Positions 1 to 6,874 of a stretch of DNA of 18,410 bases are shown here, piece by piece. How positions within the stretch are numbered: position 1 is the first letter of the stretch; every line of letters starts with the position of its first letter. The DNA is from a bacterium. GTDB lineage: Bacteria > Patescibacteriota > Minisyncoccia > Minisyncoccales > PEYH01. The notes below the pieces were generated by a model, which was given only the letters and a program-made list of their open reading frames with translations, was not told where the DNA came from and searched no databases. The position numbers and the translations under genes were made by a program. The DNA is taken from the NCBI GenBank assembly GCA_021158195.1, contig JAGGVA010000032.1, positions 1-18,410 on the forward strand. Direction: 5' to 3'.

Positions 1-2
1 AT

Positions 3-866
3 CACCTTGAACTAGGAGAATTGTGGGATTTAATTGATGTAAAAAGAGCGGCTAAAATTTCAGGTTCTAGATTCGGAATTCTTAAAAATGAGGCTGTTTT
101 GCTGGAGTTTGCTTTAATTAAATTTACCTACGATTTTCTAACAAAAAAATATAATTTTATACCTCTCCTTCCGCCAATTTTAATCCGGCCAGAAGCAATG
201 AGAGGAATGGGCTATATAGATACAGAGCAGGATTTAGAAGAGAGATATTTTTTGGAAAAAGATAATTTGTTTTTAGTAGGCACAGCAGAACAGGCGGTGG
301 GTCCTATGCATCAAAACGAAGTTTTTGAAGAGAGAGATTTACCCAAGCGTTATTTGGCTTTCTCTACCTGTCTAAGAGAAGAGGCAGGTTCCTATGGCAA
401 AGATACCCGAGGAATTTTTAGAGTTCATCAATTTGATAAAATTGAGATGTTTTCTTTTACAAAACCAGAGGAGTCACAAAGAGAACTTCAATTTTTATTG
501 GGGATTGAGAAGGAATTAATGAAGCAGTTAAAAATTCCTTTTCGAGTAGTAAAACTCTGCACAGGAGACCTTTCCCGCCCTTCTGCCCAAACTTTTGATA
601 TTGAAGCCTGGATTCCTTCACAAAAAAAATATAGAGAAACTCATTCCTGTTCAAACTGCACAGATTTTCAGGCAAGGAGGTTAAATATAAGATTTAGAAG
701 AGAAAAAGGTAACAAAATTGAATTTGTTCATACTCTTAACGGGACAGCTTTTGCAATCGGCAGAACAATAATTGCTATTTTAGAGAATTATCAACAAAAA
801 GACGGAAGAATTTTGGTGCCAAAAGTATTAAGAAAATATGCGGGATTTAGAAAAATCCCCAAATAA
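3..866 (+). CDS. serS: Seryl-tRNA synthetase, 3' part (5' end outside window)
   Basis: Class II aminoacyl-tRNA synthetase that charges tRNA-Ser with serine in the cytoplasm. The frame is open from the window edge. The first visible codons read HLELGEL, the usual sequence leading into the SerS catalytic domain, so the TTG at 21 is an internal leucine. About 287 of the usual ~420 residues are visible; the N-terminal coiled-coil arm is missing only because the window begins here. Seen in order: the serine-binding TAE (about nt 282-290), class II motif 2 (REEAGSYGKDTRGIFRVHQF, about nt 375-434), SCSNCTDFQARR, and motif 3 with NGTAFAIGRT (from about nt 738). The C-terminus is complete and ends in TAA. 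A heptamer repeat begins at the stop codon, and the hydrolase gene starts 8 nt later. Identification is secure. Confidence 0.97.
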   Translation, partial: HLELGELWDLIDVKRAAKISGSRFGILKNEAVLLEFALIKFTYDFLTKKYNFIPLLPPILIRPEAMRGMGYIDTEQDLEERYFLEKDNLFLVGTAEQAVGPMHQNEVFEERDLPKRYLAFSTCLREEAGSYGKDTRGIFRVHQFDKIEMFSFTKPEESQRELQFLLGIEKELMKQLKIPFRVVKLCTGDLSRPSAQTFDIEAWIPSQKKYRETHSCSNCTDFQARRLNIRFRREKGNKIEFVHTLNGTAFAIGRTIIAILENYQQKDGRILVPKVLRKYAGFRKIPK

Positions 867-920
867 AATTCAAAATGCAAAATTCAAAATTCAAAATTGC
901 AATTCAAAATTCAAAATTAC
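866..920 (+). repeat. AAAATTC heptamer repeat, copy 1
   Basis: A run of imperfect AAAATTC heptamers starts on the last base of the serS stop codon. It contains the variant heptamer AAAATGC, which supplies the ATG at 875, and a central AATTGCAATT (895-904, itself a palindrome) followed by further AAAATTC units. The same composite arrangement recurs at 2584-2640 and 7102-7180 in the same orientation, so this is a dispersed family rather than a local slippage product. Confidence 0.85.
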
Positions 921-1681
921 AAGAAAGAATAATAGAGATAAACGGAATTAAAACATTTATGAGAATAAAGGGGCAGGGAGATCCCTTTTTGATTTTGCAT
1001 GGTTGGGGAGCAAGCTCCGATTCGTGGAAAAAGGTCCAAGATGTTCTTTCAGAAAATTTTAAAGTAATTGTTCTAGATCTACCAGGTTTTGGAAAAAGCG
1101 ATCCCCCTCCAAAGATATGGGATTTGAACTCCTATGCTAAATTTGTTTTGGACCTTGCTAACACATTAGGAATTGAAAAATTTTATCTTTTAGGTCATTC
1201 TTTCGGAGGGGCTATTGCTATCAAAATTGCTCTTTTTGCACCAGAGAAAATCAGAAAACTTATCTTGGTAGATGCTGCTGGAAGGAGGCAAAAAAAGAGA
1301 GATTTTAAAAAAATTCTTAAAGGTTTAGCATCCTTTTTAAGAATTTTTTCGATTATCCCTGGTTATGAACTTTTTCGAAAATGCTTTTATAGGTTTGTCT
1401 TAAGAAAAACTGATTATATAGAAGCAGTTGGAATTATGAAAGAAGTTTTTAAGAAAGTGGTTTCAGAAGATTTAACGAATTCCTGGTCCAAAATTAAAGT
1501 TCCTACTTTAATAATCTGGGGCAAAGAAGATAAAATTACTCCCAAAAAAGATGCTTTGAAAATGAAAGAACTTATTAAAAATTCCGAGATAATTTTTATT
1601 GAAGATGCTTCTCATGCCCCGAATTTATCACATCCCGAAGAACTGGCACAAATTATAAAAGAAAATCTTTTAAAAATATGA
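875..1681 (+). CDS. Alpha/beta-hydrolase fold protein
   Basis: Serine hydrolase of the alpha/beta fold (MhpC/BioH-like superfamily), 268 aa, a normal length. The substrate is not predictable. Visible elements: oxyanion-hole LHGWG (H42, G43), nucleophile elbow GHSFGG with Ser109, acid Asp219 in WGKEDKI, and His247 in DASHAPN, so the catalytic triad is complete. No signal peptide is seen. Residues 1-16 (MQNSKFKIAIQNSKLQ) are translated repeat and the ATG lies inside that repeat, with no Shine-Dalgarno. The domain proper begins near residue 17 (ERIIEINGIKTFMRI). Met29 at 959 is a less likely start because it would cut the first strand. The stop overlaps the next ATG (ATGA, 1678-1681), suggesting translational coupling to the Mur ligase and perhaps an envelope-related role, which is an inference. 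Confidence 0.88.
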   Translation: MQNSKFKIAIQNSKLQERIIEINGIKTFMRIKGQGDPFLILHGWGASSDSWKKVQDVLSENFKVIVLDLPGFGKSDPPPKIWDLNSYAKFVLDLANTLGIEKFYLLGHSFGGAIAIKIALFAPEKIRKLILVDAAGRRQKKRDFKKILKGLASFLRIFSIIPGYELFRKCFYRFVLRKTDYIEAVGIMKEVFKKVVSEDLTNSWSKIKVPTLIIWGKEDKITPKKDALKMKELIKNSEIIFIEDASHAPNLSHPEELAQIIKENLLKI

Positions 1682-3291
1682 CAACAATTTTATTCATTCT
1701 TTGGGCAATAAGAGAGGTAAAATCAATCCTTTTTTGGGTTTATCTTTGGCAGTTAAAAGAATATCATAGAAAAAGATTTATCGATCATTTTAGAACTGCA
1801 AAAGGAAGAAGCATTTTTTTAAATTGGTTGATGGGAGTAAAGGTTATCTTCCTGTGTCTTCTTTTTTTTGTTAAATCGGTCCCTCTAATTTACATAATTG
1901 CACTCCTTTATTTACTGGAAAGTTTAAAATTTTTTGTAAATCTTTATAAAAAACGCCTTAAAAAACCTGTTTTTACTTTTAAAGCCATTGTAATATGTGG
2001 AGGCTGTTTCATATTATTTGCATTAATAGTGAGTGCTTTATTTGTTTTTGAAATCGATATTATTCAATTTGTCCAATACCTTCTTGCGATAGACATTTTA
2101 ACATTTTTATTTGTTAGCGCTTTTGTTTTTCTGATGCATCCTCTTACTCTCTTTTTTCAATATAGATTGCTGCAAAAAGCAAAGAAAAAGAGGGAGAAAT
2201 TTAGAGATTTAATAGTAATTGGTATTACCGGCAGTTATGGTAAAACCACAACAAAAGAGATTACATCTTTTATTTTGGCTCATAAATTTAAAGTACTAAA
2301 AACAGAAAAGCATATTAATGCTGAAGTAGGAATTGCTAAGACGATATTAGAAAAACTAAATGATCAAGAAATTTTTGTTGTGGAGATGGGTGCTTATGAA
2401 AGGGGAAAAATAAGGCAAGTATGTAAGATGGTAAAGCCAAAAATTGGTGTTTTAACAGGAATAAACCAGCAACATATGGCAACCTTTGGGAGCCAAGAGA
2501 ATATCATTAAGGGGAAGTTTGAGTTGATAGAGGCGCTACCCGAAGATGGGATGGCGGTTTTGAATTGGGACAATAGATTGATAGTTCAAAATTCAAAATT
2601 CAAAATTAAAAATTGCAATTCAAAATTAAAAATTATTAAATTTGCTGTTTTTAACAAACAAGAAGTAGATTTATGGGCAGAAGGTGTGAAAGTTCAAAAA
2701 GAAAAACTTTCTTTTTGGATATCTACAAAAGAAGGAAAGAAGGAGTTTTGTGAAGTAAACTTAATTGGTGGGCACAATGTCTATGCTATTTTGGCGGCTT
2801 GTGCGGTGGCAAAAGAATTAGGAATGTCATTAACCGAGATTACTCAAATTTTGAGAGAAATAAAACCAGATTTTGGAGCAATGAAATTAAAAAAAGGAGT
2901 AGGTGGAATTAATATCATTGATGCTTCCTATTCAGCAAATCCAGATGGGGTAATATCGGCTCTTGATTATCTTAAAGTTTGGGAGAATAAAAAAGTAATC
3001 GTTATGCCCTGTCTGATTGAACTTGGCAGATCTTCAAAAGAAGTTCATAAAAGAATAGGGCAAAAAATTGCTGAAGTTTGCGATTTAGCAATTATAACTA
3101 CAAAAGATAGGTTTAAAGAAATTAAACAAGGCGCCATAAGTAAAGGAATGAAAGAAGAGAATATTTTGTTTATCGAAAACTCAGAAAAGATTTTTGAGAA
3201 AATAAAAAACTTTTGTGGGACAGAAGATATAGTTCTTTTAGAAGGAAGAGTGCCAGAGCGCTTAAAAAGATTAATCCTAAAAGAGAAATAA
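1678..3291 (+). CDS. Membrane-anchored MurF-type Mur ligase
   Basis: ATP-dependent Mur ligase, 537 aa, closest by motifs to MurF, which adds D-Ala-D-Ala to the UDP-MurNAc peptide in peptidoglycan synthesis. Residues 1-165 are hydrophobic, with about four or five membrane segments (near 50-90, 101-125, 130-160) and a WQLKEYHRKRFIDHF stretch at 24-38. They stand where soluble MurF has its UDP-substrate domain. The ligase core follows: P-loop GSYGKTTTK (185-193), INAEVG (213-218), VVEMGAYERGKI (234-245), LTGINQQHMATFGS (259-272), GGHNVYAILAACAVAKELG, and a C-terminal domain starting near IIDASYSANPDGV. Residues 303-321 are an in-frame repeat-encoded insertion. It overlaps the hydrolase by 4 nt. 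Because of the N-terminus the exact substrate is uncertain: it may be MurF or a Mur-like ligase for another polymer. Confidence 0.85.
   Translation: MTTILFILWAIREVKSILFWVYLWQLKEYHRKRFIDHFRTAKGRSIFLNWLMGVKVIFLCLLFFVKSVPLIYIIALLYLLESLKFFVNLYKKRLKKPVFTFKAIVICGGCFILFALIVSALFVFEIDIIQFVQYLLAIDILTFLFVSAFVFLMHPLTLFFQYRLLQKAKKKREKFRDLIVIGITGSYGKTTTKEITSFILAHKFKVLKTEKHINAEVGIAKTILEKLNDQEIFVVEMGAYERGKIRQVCKMVKPKIGVLTGINQQHMATFGSQENIIKGKFELIEALPEDGMAVLNWDNRLIVQNSKFKIKNCNSKLKIIKFAVFNKQEVDLWAEGVKVQKEKLSFWISTKEGKKEFCEVNLIGGHNVYAILAACAVAKELGMSLTEITQILREIKPDFGAMKLKKGVGGINIIDASYSANPDGVISALDYLKVWENKKVIVMPCLIELGRSSKEVHKRIGQKIAEVCDLAIITTKDRFKEIKQGAISKGMKEENILFIENSEKIFEKIKNFCGTEDIVLLEGRVPERLKRLILKEK
2584..2640 (+). 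repeat. AAAATTC heptamer repeat, copy 2, in-frame inside Mur ligase
   Basis: About 57 nt of AAAATTC/AAAATTA heptamers with the central AATTGCAATT palindrome at 2611-2620. It encodes VQNSKFKIKNCNSKLKIIK, residues 303-321 of the Mur ligase, between the conserved NWDN segment and the strand that in MurF proteins reads roughly VITFG. The reading frame and both flanking conserved segments are intact. Confidence 0.88.
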
Positions 3292-3307
3292 TTTTTAACG
3301 ATAAAAA

Positions 3308-4561
3308 ATGAAACCAATCTTTATCTCTCTTTCTCCAAATATCGAAAGCGATGACATTTGCTTGGTTTTGAAATTAATTTTTCGACCTTGGAAATGGAAA
3401 AAGGGTAAAGCCATTAAATTGTTAGAAGAGAAATTTAAAGAATATTTAGGGGTAAAATATGCCTTTTCTTTTAATAGTGGAAGAAGCGCCTGGCTTGCTA
3501 TTTTAAAATCATTCAATCTTCAAAAAGGAGAAGAGGTATTAGTTCAGGCATTTACCTGTAATGCTCTTATTAATCCTATTTTGGCCTTGAAACTTAAACC
3601 TGTTTACGTAGATATTGAACAAGATACTCTTAATATAGATCCAAATGATTTAAGAAAAAAGATCTCTCCCAAGAGTAGAGTGGTGGTAGTTCAACATACC
3701 TTTGGTTTACCCTCAAAAATAGATAAGATTTTAGAAATTTGCCAAGAATATAATCTCATTCTCATTGAAGATTGCGCTCATTCTTTAGGGGCAACTTTTG
3801 GTGGCAGAAAAATTGGCACCTTCGGCAAGGCAGCATTTTTTAGTTTTGGAAGAGACAAAATTATTTCTTCTGTATATGGAGGGATGGCAGTAACAAATGA
3901 CCCTCTTTTAGCAGAGAGTTTAGAAAAATTCTGGCAAAATTGTTCCTATCCCAGCAATTTCTGGATATTGCAACAACTTTTACATCCGGTTTTAACAGAA
4001 TATTTAGTAAAGCCCCTTTATAGATTTTCCGACCTAGGGAAGTATTTTCTTATTGCTTTACAGAAACTAAAAATTCTTTCCAAAGCAGTAACCAAAAAAG
4101 AAAAGCAAGGAAAACTGTCTACCTATATTCCTCAAAAAATGCCTTATGCCTTGGCAAAATTAGCCCTAAATCAGTTTCAAAAATTAGAAAGGTTTAACAA
4201 ACATCGAAAAAAAATCGCAGAAATTTATCATCGTCAATTACAGGGACTTAACATTCAACTTCCAATAGATGATCCAGGCAGAATTTATATGCGCTATCCT
4301 TTAATTTGTGACAAAATTAATACAGACAAACTTTTAAAGAAATTTAGAAGGAAAAAAGTTTTTCTTGACGATGGGTGGCGAAAAACCGCTATAGTGCCGC
4401 CTGATACCTCTCAAGAAAAAATGGAATACAAAATCGGGAGTTGTAAAAATGCAGAATTTGTAGCAAATCATATTTTAAATTTACCAACTCACATAAACAT
4501 CAAAGAAAAAGAGGCAAATTTAATTTGCTCTTTATTAGATTATTTTTTAAAAAAGGTTTGA
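3308..4561 (+). CDS. DegT/DnrJ/EryC1/StrS-family PLP aminotransferase
   Basis: PLP-dependent aminotransferase of the DegT family, 417 aa, the usual size. Members transfer an amino group to keto-sugars in nucleotide-sugar pathways for surface polysaccharides; a few act as dehydratases. Visible: the N-terminal sugar-enzyme start, NSGRSAWLAIL (56-66) for phosphate binding, EDCAHSLGATFGG (154-166) with Asp155 expected to contact the PLP ring nitrogen, and FSFGRDKIISSVYGGM (178-193) with Lys184 as the probable Schiff-base lysine. The FSFGRDK sequence differs from the common SF.p.K form but keeps the lysine. The gene begins 16 nt after the Mur ligase stop with no Shine-Dalgarno and probably belongs to that operon. 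The specific sugar substrate cannot be told from sequence. Confidence 0.87.
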   Translation: MKPIFISLSPNIESDDICLVLKLIFRPWKWKKGKAIKLLEEKFKEYLGVKYAFSFNSGRSAWLAILKSFNLQKGEEVLVQAFTCNALINPILALKLKPVYVDIEQDTLNIDPNDLRKKISPKSRVVVVQHTFGLPSKIDKILEICQEYNLILIEDCAHSLGATFGGRKIGTFGKAAFFSFGRDKIISSVYGGMAVTNDPLLAESLEKFWQNCSYPSNFWILQQLLHPVLTEYLVKPLYRFSDLGKYFLIALQKLKILSKAVTKKEKQGKLSTYIPQKMPYALAKLALNQFQKLERFNKHRKKIAEIYHRQLQGLNIQLPIDDPGRIYMRYPLICDKINTDKLLKKFRRKKVFLDDGWRKTAIVPPDTSQEKMEYKIGSCKNAEFVANHILNLPTHINIKEKEANLICSLLDYFLKKV

Positions 4562-4647
4562 ACAAGTTTTTGATTAAAATTGTGCCATATTCCAAAAAAC
4601 CCGCCAGCAAGCCAGTATTTTCAAGGCCTTCTTCCTCTTAATTTCTT

Positions 4648-4706
4648 GGGGACTGTCCCCGGCTTGTCCCCGGCTTGGGTCCCCGGCTTGGTGCCTCCGG
4701 CTTAGG
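4648..4706. repeat. GC-rich tandem repeat with GGGGAC palindrome
   Basis: In the 210-nt gap before hpt, a perfect palindrome GGGGAC-T-GTCCCC (4648-4660) runs into about four degenerate 12-13-nt units built on CCCCGGCTTG: near 4655-4666, 4667-4678, 4679-4691 and 4692-4704 (the last as CCTCCGGCTTAG). The composition contrasts sharply with the AT-rich surroundings. It is not a CRISPR array because there are no spacers. Confidence 0.75.
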
Positions 4707-4709
4707 GGC

Positions 4710-4738
4710 TTTACATATGTTAGAAGAAATGATAGAAA
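4710..4738 (+). promoter_or_regulatory. Candidate promoter for hpt
   Basis: TTTACA (4710-4715, five of six matches to the -35 consensus), a 17-nt spacer, and TAGAAA (4733-4738, four of six to the -10), placed 33 nt before the hpt start and just after the GC-rich repeat. The weak -10 keeps this tentative. Confidence 0.35.
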
Positions 4739-4771
4739 AAAAATGTTCCTAAACAAAAGAGAGGGGGATGA

Positions 4772-5350
4772 ATGATGAAAAAACCCAGAAAAGAGGAATT
4801 AAAAGTTGTTGAGCTTTATTCACGAGAAGAAATTCGGGATGTAGTGCAGGTTTTGGCAAAAGAAATATCAGAGGACTATGTACCGTTGTTGCAAAAAGAT
4901 AATTGTCAATTGGTTCTGGTAGGAATTCTTAATGGAGCAGTACCTTTTATCGGAGATCTTGCAAGAGAACTTAGTCAATATTTTCCCTTGGGGATGATTC
5001 AGATTGACTATCTCGCTATCTCTAGTTACAAAGGAAGGAAACAGAAGGCACAAATTCGTATAGAAAAAGACACAAAAACTCCTCTTAAAGGAAAGCACAT
5101 ATTGGTGATAGAAGATATTGTTGACTCAGGAAGAACTTTAAGACAAATCGTTAGTATTATTTCTGCCAAAGAACCTGCCAGCATTAAAGTTTGTACTCTT
5201 ATAAACAGACATAAGCTGCAGAGAAGGGAGGTAGAGCCAGATTATGTAGGGCTTACCTTCTGTAAAGACAGTTGGCTTATAGGATACGGCTTAGATCTTG
5301 ATGGTTTTGGTAGAGAATTGCCTTTTATAGGGTATATTGTAGATCCTTAA
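4772..5350 (+). CDS. hpt: Hypoxanthine (guanine) phosphoribosyltransferase
   Basis: Purine-salvage enzyme that joins hypoxanthine or guanine to PRPP to give IMP or GMP, 192 aa, typical for bacterial Hpt. Visible: LVLVGILNGAVPFIGDLARE (48-66), the SSYKGR flexible-loop region (84-89), the PRPP-binding signature VIEDIVDSGRTL (112-123) with Glu114-Asp115, and the C-terminal base-binding KDSWLIGYGLDLDGFGRELPFIG (165-187). It has one of the few good ribosome-binding sites in the window (GAGGGGGATGA, from 4761). Two ATG codons are in tandem; the second (4775) sits at better spacing, so the protein may start at residue 2. It stands alone between the repeat spacer and an intrinsic terminator. Salvage enzymes suit the limited nucleotide synthesis expected of a CPR-like cell, which is an inference. 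Confidence 0.94.
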   Translation: MMKKPRKEELKVVELYSREEIRDVVQVLAKEISEDYVPLLQKDNCQLVLVGILNGAVPFIGDLARELSQYFPLGMIQIDYLAISSYKGRKQKAQIRIEKDTKTPLKGKHILVIEDIVDSGRTLRQIVSIISAKEPASIKVCTLINRHKLQRREVEPDYVGLTFCKDSWLIGYGLDLDGFGRELPFIGYIVDP

Positions 5351-5357
5351 TAACACA

Positions 5358-5393
5358 AAAGGGCGTCTTGTTCAGACGCCCTTTAATTTTTAG
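5358..5393 (+). terminator. Rho-independent terminator after hpt
   Basis: A perfect 11-bp stem, AAAGGGCGTCT (5358-5368) with AGACGCCCTTT (5374-5384), closed by a 5-nt loop TGTTC and followed by the T-rich AATTTTTAG. It begins 8 nt after the hpt stop. This is the clearest intrinsic terminator in the window. Confidence 0.9.
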
Positions 5394-5404
5394 CAACTTC
5401 TGGT

Positions 5405-5418
5405 TATAATAATATAAT
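5405..5418 (+). promoter_or_regulatory. Candidate -10 elements upstream of the tRNA-binding protein and efp
   Basis: Two perfect TATAAT hexamers (5405-5410 and 5413-5418) lie after the hpt terminator and 34-42 nt before the next start codon. No good -35 hexamer is visible at the right spacing. The position just downstream of a terminator supports a promoter here. Confidence 0.5.
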
Positions 5419-5452
5419 CGCAAATAAACAATTAATTTCACAAAAGCCGACA

Positions 5453-5776
5453 ATGATTAAATTTCAAGATTTCCAAAAAATTGAACTTGTGGTAGGAGAA
5501 GTTTTAGAAGCCGAAAAGATAGAGGGGTCAGAAAGATTGATACTATTAAAAGTAAATATAGGAGATGAAGTAAGGCAGATTGTCGCCGGAATAGGTAATT
5601 TTTATCAACCCGAAGATCTTATTGGAAAAGAGATAGTAGTGGTTGCTAATTTAGAGCCGAAAAAATTAATGGGTTACGAAAGTCAAGGGATGCTTCTGGC
5701 GGCGGTTAAAGAAGATGGGGAAGTAGTTTTAGTTGTTCCAGAAAAAAAGACAGGCGCTGGAACTAAAATTAGTTAA
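5453..5776 (+). CDS. Stand-alone tRNA-binding OB-fold protein (MetG C-terminal / EMAPII-like)
   Basis: A 107-aa protein that consists entirely of the tRNA-binding OB-fold domain found at the C-terminus of many methionyl-tRNA synthetases and in Arc1p, EMAPII and CsaA-like proteins. Characteristic parts are DFQKIELVVGEVLEAEKIEG (6-25), ERLILLKVNIGDEVRQIVAGI (27-47), YQPEDLIGKEIVVVANLEPK (51-70) and KLMGYESQGMLLAA (71-84). It could serve as a separate MetRS beta subunit that helps bind tRNA-Met, or as a CsaA-like chaperone; the KLMGxxSxGMLLAA end fits the MetRS type better. It has no Shine-Dalgarno. It is first in a short run with a 70-aa unknown and efp, which supports a translation role. Confidence 0.9.
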   Translation: MIKFQDFQKIELVVGEVLEAEKIEGSERLILLKVNIGDEVRQIVAGIGNFYQPEDLIGKEIVVVANLEPKKLMGYESQGMLLAAVKEDGEVVLVVPEKKTGAGTKIS

Positions 5777-5788
5777 TCTTTTTGTAAT

Positions 5789-6001
5789 ATGGATGTTACA
5801 ACCTTAAAAGATGTTGAAGAATTTTTGAAAAAGATGTCAGAGAATAACCCCCCAAAGACTGAGGAGGAATTTATGACTTTGCTAGATGAAGCAATACATC
5901 AGTTAAGAGCAATGGGCAAGATTACTCGCGATGGTGATATTCAATATATAAAAAATCTTTTTGCAAAAAGGTGGAGATTTTTTGTAGACAGAAGTAATTA
6001 A
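5789..6001 (+). CDS. Small unknown protein between tRNA-binding protein and EF-P
   Basis: A 70-aa protein I do not recognise. It looks mostly helical and soluble: an acidic N-terminal half (DVEEFLKKMSENNPPKTEEEFMTLLDEAIHQLRAMG) and a basic, aromatic end (FAKRWRFFVDRSN). There is no membrane segment and no cysteine pair. It starts 12 nt after its upstream neighbour and ends 9 nt before efp, so it is very probably a real member of that operon. ATG at 5789 is the natural start, preceded by AATCTTTT (5775-5782) rather than a Shine-Dalgarno. A translation-related role is only suggested by position. Confidence 0.7.
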   Translation: MDVTTLKDVEEFLKKMSENNPPKTEEEFMTLLDEAIHQLRAMGKITRDGDIQYIKNLFAKRWRFFVDRSN

Positions 6002-6010
6002 TTTGGAAAT

Positions 6011-6577
6011 ATGTTGAAATATACAGACCTTAAAAAGGGTGTTATTTTTTTAATGGAAAACTCTCCGTGGGTTGTTTTAGAGTCAACCCTTGTAAAACTT
6101 CAGCGGCAGAAGCCAATCTTAAAGGCAAAAATTAAAAACTTAAGAACAGGCGCAATTGTTACAAAAAGTTTTACTCAGGCAGATGAATTTGAAGAAGTAG
6201 AGGTAGAAAGAAAACTTTTGCAATTTCTTTATTCTCACAGGGAGAAGTTTGTCTTTATTGAGCCCGGAAATCCAAAAAACAGATTTGAGTTTGATAAAGA
6301 TTTTATAGGAGAAAAATGGAGGTATCTTAAAAAGGGAGCAGAAGTAGAGGCAATTGTAATTAACGAAGAAATTGTAGATTTACAACTCCCAGTAAAAATG
6401 GAATTTAGGGTAATTGAAGCACCACCATCGTTTAAAGGCAACACTGCTCAAGGAGGAACAAAAACAGTGGTAATTGAGACCGGCGCAAAAATAAATGTGC
6501 CGATGTTTATAGAGCAAGGAGATATAATAAGAGTGAATACTCAAGATGATAGTTATGTTGAGAGAGTGAGAAAATAG
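6011..6577 (+). CDS. efp: Translation elongation factor P
   Basis: EF-P enters the ribosomal E site and relieves stalling at consecutive prolines. At 188 aa it has the normal three-domain length: KOW-like domain I (1-65), OB domain II (about 66-127) and domain III, whose signature GNTAQGGTKTVVIETGAKINVPMFIEQGDIIRVNT is clear near the end. The oddity is the domain I tip, which normally reads PGKGxAF with a modified lysine (or arginine in EarP-type EF-P). Here it reads KLQRQKPI (29-36), and by ungapped alignment Arg32 occupies the modified position. No EarP, EpmA/EpmB or YmfI-like gene is in the window. It is the last gene of the run, and no clear terminator follows before the palindromic element. 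Confidence 0.95.
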   Translation: MLKYTDLKKGVIFLMENSPWVVLESTLVKLQRQKPILKAKIKNLRTGAIVTKSFTQADEFEEVEVERKLLQFLYSHREKFVFIEPGNPKNRFEFDKDFIGEKWRYLKKGAEVEAIVINEEIVDLQLPVKMEFRVIEAPPSFKGNTAQGGTKTVVIETGAKINVPMFIEQGDIIRVNTQDDSYVERVRK

Positions 6578-6604
6578 TATTTATTACTTTTACTTTTCAA
6601 GCTC

Positions 6605-6836
6605 GGAAAGTAATTTTCACAACCGCTCGGCAACAAAGTTTCAAAGTACCGGCTGTCCAAATCCCAGCGAGATTTGGCAGCCTGCGCTCTCGGCGGCTGA
6701 CTCCTCGCTTCGCCCCGCTCAGCGGGGCTTCGCTCGGAGACCCTGCTCAGCCGCCTCCGAGAGCTACTTTGAAACTTGTTGCCTCGCTTCAACCATGCCC
6801 GCTCAGGCCTGCGGAAGCTCCTAAAAATTGCTTTCC
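6605..6836. repeat. Large nested GC-rich palindromic element A
   Basis: This fills most of the 297-nt gap between efp and femAB. Outer arms 6605-6619 and 6822-6836 pair at 13 of 15 positions. Inner arms 6631-6648 and 6765-6781 are complementary except for one missing base. Inside these are arms 6686-6700 and 6747-6764 (3-nt bulge), a side hairpin 6651-6682, and the core CCCCGCT-C-AGCGGGG (6714-6727). AACCATGCCCGCTC (6791-6804) is identical to a stretch of element B. No T-tract follows, so it is not an ordinary intrinsic terminator. Confidence 0.82.
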
Positions 6837-6874
6837 TCGCTTTTCCTGCTTGTATTATTGGATTTTAAAATGAT

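Noticed and set aside
21..23. TTG as the start of serS
   Set aside because: The frame is open to the window edge, and the preceding codons (HLELGE) match the conserved SerS sequence, so this is an internal leucine.
4655..4706. CRISPR-like array
   Set aside because: The units are 12-13 nt, adjacent, with no spacers and no cas genes nearby.
4574..4756. Minus-strand 60-codon frame before hpt
   Set aside because: It runs through the GC-rich tandem repeat and has no recognisable domain or initiation signal.
6553..6792. Minus-strand 79-codon frame after efp
   Set aside because: It is mostly palindromic element A read through; the Arg/Ser-rich composition reflects the GC-rich repeat, not a protein.
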